DNA of 64,000 nucleotides, from the NCBI RefSeq assembly GCF_016802725.1, contig NC_052665.1, forward strand, positions 17,552,501 to 17,616,500, written 5' to 3'. Of this stretch, positions 63,501 to 64,000 are shown in pieces; positions within the stretch are counted from its first letter, which is position 1; every line of letters starts with the position of its first letter. Source of the DNA: Solenopsis invicta (lineage: Eukaryota; Arthropoda; Insecta; Hymenoptera; Formicidae). The notes beneath the pieces are model-generated. The model was not told the DNA's origin, searched no databases, and saw only the letters and a program-made list of their open reading frames with translations. The position numbers and the translations under genes are program-made.

Positions 63501-64000
63501 CCGCAAGTTGCGTCTAGTTCCGTTAAAGTAAAGCGCAGCTGATTTTTGAATATATTACTAGAGTTTTTGAACTAGGGTTAGGGAGATTGCCGTAAAGTGT
63601 AGTTCGTTACTTGTTATATCGGATCCGACATTGTAATGCTAAAGATATTATTACACCGGAAATCTTGAACATACAATATTGTAAGTTAAACGAATAATCA
63701 ACCTTCTCAAAAAACACATTTTTCCCGCACGTTTGATGAATTTTAATCACATCACATAGTTAATGTCGAATGTAATAAGTTCCCGAGAAAAAATTTTTAT
63801 ATATAATTATTATTCCGGATTATTAGTAACCTCGTGCAAGGCCAACTGTTTGGTGTGCTGCATGCCGACGTTGCAGTAAGACTTTCTAATATAATGGGCC
63901 ATAGCGCTAGGATCCGGCTTGATATCCTCGTCCAAGTGCGGACCGCATGTGTCGAAGATGCATTGCTTGCCAAAATCGGCACGTGTTTTCAGAAAAACTT
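54265..64000 (-). CDS. DNAI2: Axonemal outer-arm dynein intermediate chain 2 (DNAI2 family), 5' partial, 11 exons
   Basis: WD-repeat intermediate chain of the outer dynein arm, which in this family helps hold the heavy chains and dock the arm on doublet microtubules. In insects it is expected in sperm flagella and chordotonal cilia. Coding exons, in transcript order: 64000-63831, 63025-62864, 62674-62574, 61598-61447, 60560-60383, 59942-59514, 58999-58717, 58502-58224, 56341-55875, 55323-54979, 54574-54265. Every intron has GT/AG ends and all phases fit, giving 957 residues plus a stop. Family signatures in order: an N-terminal DFGKQC, FEGGWPKEINP, IYEHYFDD, TVNVYEDP, FNPRDPSILASGL, MWWDTRKLRKPTE, GIVISGSRKARTPAEKM and FLTVGDCTARVW. 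Only a few N-terminal residues seem to be missing upstream of the window. Residues 585-957 are a charged K/R/E-rich tail, making the protein much longer than the roughly 600-residue vertebrate form. No canonical AATAAA follows the stop; an ATTAAA variant lies at 54021-54016. The family assignment is firm, while exact edges of exons 1 and 10 are less so. Confidence 0.93.
54575..54978 (-). other. DNAI2 intron j-k
   Basis: 404-bp AT-rich intron with donor GTTAGT and acceptor CATACAG. Nothing else recognised. Confidence 0.68.
54979..55323 (-). CDS. DNAI2: DNAI2 exon j, lineage-specific charged tail
   Basis: 345 bp, donor AG followed by GTTAGT. Two acceptors 6 bp apart (exon starting at 55323 or 55317) keep the same frame, so the start is ambiguous by two residues. 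It encodes KDKMKQKKREYWTKLLRVRK, EEKIRFLQKMMEPPEEFAIM and KAKKEIQEANMARTKARKL. Strongly helical, probably coiled-coil. No family match recognised. Confidence 0.7.
55324..55874 (-). other. DNAI2 intron i-j
   Basis: 551-bp AT-rich intron, donor GTATGA. The acceptor is one of two in-frame TAG sites six bases apart. Confidence 0.65.
55875..56341 (-). CDS. DNAI2: DNAI2 exon i, lineage-specific charged tail
   Basis: 467 bp, acceptor CTTATAG, donor AG followed by GTATGA; phase 0 in, phase 2 out, matching both neighbours. It encodes EKYKYEEIEDLDISPSIRRM, an E/P-rich stretch (EEPLPLLKEEPLPPLE), a basic run (KRKRRKKARKKR) and a cysteine-rich patch ending CKPNICCRK. I do not recognise a domain. Membership of DNAI2 rests on phase, strand, open frame and spacing, not on homology. 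Confidence 0.72.
56342..57122 (-). other. DNAI2 intron h-i, part left of the piggyBac-type element
   Basis: The 1,882-bp intron (56342-58223) is the longest in the visible gene, about half of it being the inserted element. This part is AT-rich with no further feature. Confidence 0.7.
57127..58106. mobile_element. piggyBac-type non-autonomous element with TTAA target duplication
   Basis: 980 bp flanked on both sides by TTAA (57123-57126 and 58107-58110), the piggyBac target. The ends are inverted repeats: left CCCTTAAACACGTAAGTG, right complement CCCTTAAACACACCGATC, perfect over 11 bp. Just inside the left end is a small stem, GGGTCT-GAG-AGACCC (57144-57158). The interior lacks any transposase-like frame. 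It contains a diverged direct duplication of about 170 bp (from about 57535 and again from about 57708), sharing TGAATCTTTAGCTTTAAAAC. It sits inside the DNAI2 intron between exons h and i. Confidence 0.88.
57535..57865. repeat. Two-copy tandem repeat inside the piggyBac-type element
   Basis: Copies begin near 57535 and 57708, about 173 bp apart. Both run from a CTCATATTC block through GAATCTTTAGCTTTAAAACG to TTTTTTGTTGC and an ATGATTTTTT end. A third, shorter AATTTCTCATTTTTG block starts near 57880. The duplication is older than the element's age estimate allows me to judge; the copies differ at many positions. Confidence 0.75.
58224..58502 (-). CDS. DNAI2: DNAI2 exon h, post-propeller charged helix
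   Basis: 93 codons, phase 0 to phase 0, acceptor ATACCAG, donor AAG followed by GTAATA. It begins YLERCSRFVKTIETRIKEIK, runs through lysine-rich sequence and ends EVEDKFFEIVKK. It corresponds to the ERETRREKILEARxRE...AEEEFFDIIF segment near the C-terminus of vertebrate DNAI2. Confidence 0.88.
58717..58999 (-). CDS. DNAI2: DNAI2 exon g
   Basis: 283 bp, acceptor TTTTCAG, donor TTG followed by GTGAGT (strong). It encodes the last propeller blades: HSIFYVATRVGVLTVWDLLM, GLQEPILAVKLCEQKLTAVA, GNSAGNVYLVELTESLYSF and ends RNDFTL. The frame stays open past the donor, but that read-through is not family-like. Confidence 0.92.
59000..59513 (-). other. DNAI2 intron f-g
   Basis: 514-bp intron. A T9 run directly follows the GTA of the donor. 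Nothing else recognised. Confidence 0.75.
59514..59942 (-). CDS. DNAI2: DNAI2 exon f, core WD repeats
   Basis: 429 bp, acceptor TCCAAG, donor ACAAG followed by GTATTT. It carries most of the beta-propeller: WIATKSNTEFFSGSSDGRAM, WWDTRKLRKPTEILVFDLQ, GTKFMFGLENGIVISGSRKA and FNPKIFLTVGDCTARVWAED. The family motif GDWTARIW is read here as GDCTARVW, so the tryptophan is a cysteine. A GTGAGT at 59524 also looks like a donor but gives the wrong phase for the next exon. Confidence 0.95.
59943..60382 (-). other. DNAI2 intron e-f
   Basis: 440-bp intron. It contains a short triplication around TGGTACTC at about 60,300-60,324. Confidence 0.75.
60383..60560 (-). CDS. DNAI2: DNAI2 exon e
   Basis: 178 bp, acceptor CGACAG, donor AG followed by GTAATC. 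It encodes DNPNKPWIALEAPSATVVSE then FNPRDPSILASGLVSGQVC, SWDVRTG and FSH. It matches the ENPNKP...LEFNPKDxxxLLGGxxNGQIxxWDTRKG repeat of the family. Confidence 0.93.
60561..61446 (-). other. DNAI2 intron d-e
   Basis: 886-bp intron with no recognisable element. Frames within it are random. Confidence 0.75.
61447..61598 (-). CDS. DNAI2: DNAI2 exon d
   Basis: 152 bp after the acceptor ATTTCAG, with donor GTAGGT; phase 2 in, phase 1 out. It encodes TVNVYEDPQTPARSVNNISW then PDSGSKMAVSYC and ends AYIWQI. This is the start of the WD-repeat domain (VNVxxDPQ...LSWxPDGxxKLAVAY in the family). Confidence 0.92.
61599..62573 (-). other. DNAI2 intron c-d
   Basis: 975-bp intron. Most of it is AT-rich, except for a distinctly GC-richer island at about 62,100-62,330 that contains the stop-bearing exon-like block. 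Confidence 0.75.
62185..62285 (-). pseudogene. Exon-like block with in-frame stop in DNAI2 intron c-d
   Basis: Bounded by a good acceptor (TGATTTCAG) and donor (GAAG followed by GTATCT). It is exactly 101 bp, as is exon c, and allows the same phases (0 in, 2 out). In the exon c frame it reads MDNFKMYIFAEDKNDYVGFD then HQKI and a TAA. An FD pair falls at codons 19-20 as in exon c. It may be a decayed duplicate of exon c, a poison exon, or chance; splicing it in would stop translation. Confidence 0.35.
62574..62674 (-). CDS. DNAI2: DNAI2 exon c
   Basis: 101 bp, entering in phase 0 after TTCTTAG and leaving in phase 2 at AG followed by GTGAAA. It encodes QMEHNILQNGALNIYEHYFD and on to KPRNL. 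This matches the conserved IMEHxIxQNNAIDIYEEYF segment of DNAI2. Confidence 0.9.
62864..63025 (-). CDS. DNAI2: DNAI2 exon b
   Basis: 54 codons, phase 0 to phase 0, from VQTVGKQSKSSGMFHFEGGW to KLRNLFQ. It holds the conserved GGWPKEINPKDEEATARFRR signature before the WD domain. The acceptor is TTCCAG at 63026 and the donor is CAA followed by GTATAT. An in-frame ATG lies upstream of the acceptor at 63037, but family alignment places the splice at 63025. Confidence 0.9.
63026..63830 (-). other. DNAI2 intron a-b
   Basis: 805-bp intron without a recognisable element. Its donor GTTACT is weak. Confidence 0.7.
63831..64000 (-). CDS. DNAI2: DNAI2 exon a (first visible, 5' truncated)
   Basis: Read from 63998 in frame, it gives 56 residues beginning VFLKTRADFGKQCIFDTC and ending QLALHE. 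The VxxKxRxxFGKQC start matches the extreme N-terminus of DNAI2 proteins, so the missing upstream coding sequence should be very short. The donor is GAG followed by GTTACT, a weak match to the consensus. It was chosen because it makes HE|VQTVGK agree in length with the HEAN...GGWP stretch of vertebrate DNAI2. Confidence 0.85.

Overview
The window is nuclear DNA of an insect, most likely a hymenopteran such as an ant. The evidence is spliceosomal introns with YAG/GT borders, an AT-rich background in which CpG is nonetheless common, cut-and-paste transposon remnants (one piggyBac-type, one hAT-type), foldback repeats, and one protein gene clearly homologous to animal axonemal dynein intermediate chains. 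Nothing in it is bacterial, viral or organellar. The order-level placement is inference from composition and gene structure.

The only gene I can annotate firmly lies at the right end on the minus strand, from 64000 (5' end cut off by the window) down to a stop codon at 54265-54267. It is the outer-arm dynein intermediate chain DNAI2. I rebuilt eleven coding exons; all ten junctions have GT/AG borders and compatible phases, giving 957 visible residues. Residues 1 to about 584 align along the whole WD-repeat family. Residues 585-957, in the last three exons, form a very basic and acidic charged tail that vertebrate DNAI2 (about 600 residues) lacks. The product should work in motile axonemes, which in insects means sperm flagella and chordotonal cilia. 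Its eighth intron contains a 980-bp piggyBac-type element between TTAA duplications. Its third intron contains a 101-bp exon-like block with the same length and phase as the preceding exon but with an in-frame stop.

Positions 1 to about 54,264 hold no protein gene that I can recognise. All open frames are short (at most 140 codons) and look random. This stretch has mobile-element remnants: a hAT-type foldback element at 45726-46526 with an 8-bp target duplication, foldbacks at 25484-25806 and 32547-32816, and a small hairpin at 47429-47508. It also has simple repeats: a T21 run, a CT microsatellite, GT/CG tracts and an AT-rich minisatellite. At 26376-26429 there is a perfect 54-bp palindrome. 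Several blocks of intermediate GC are rich in homeodomain-type TAATTA motifs (about 23.4-24.7, 35.5-36.3 and 51.1-51.9 kb).

A very good plus-strand 3' splice site is followed at once by a 5' splice site at 41738/41739. That is the layout of a recursive splice site, so much of the left part may be a long intron of a plus-strand gene whose coding exons are elsewhere. A second plus-strand acceptor at 53020 opens a 75-codon frame and could be a terminal exon converging on the dynein gene. Both are inferences. I found no system that I could call new with confidence; the most testable oddities are the dynein tail, the stop-containing exon-like block, the shared 42-bp segment inside the hAT element, and the recursive splice candidate.
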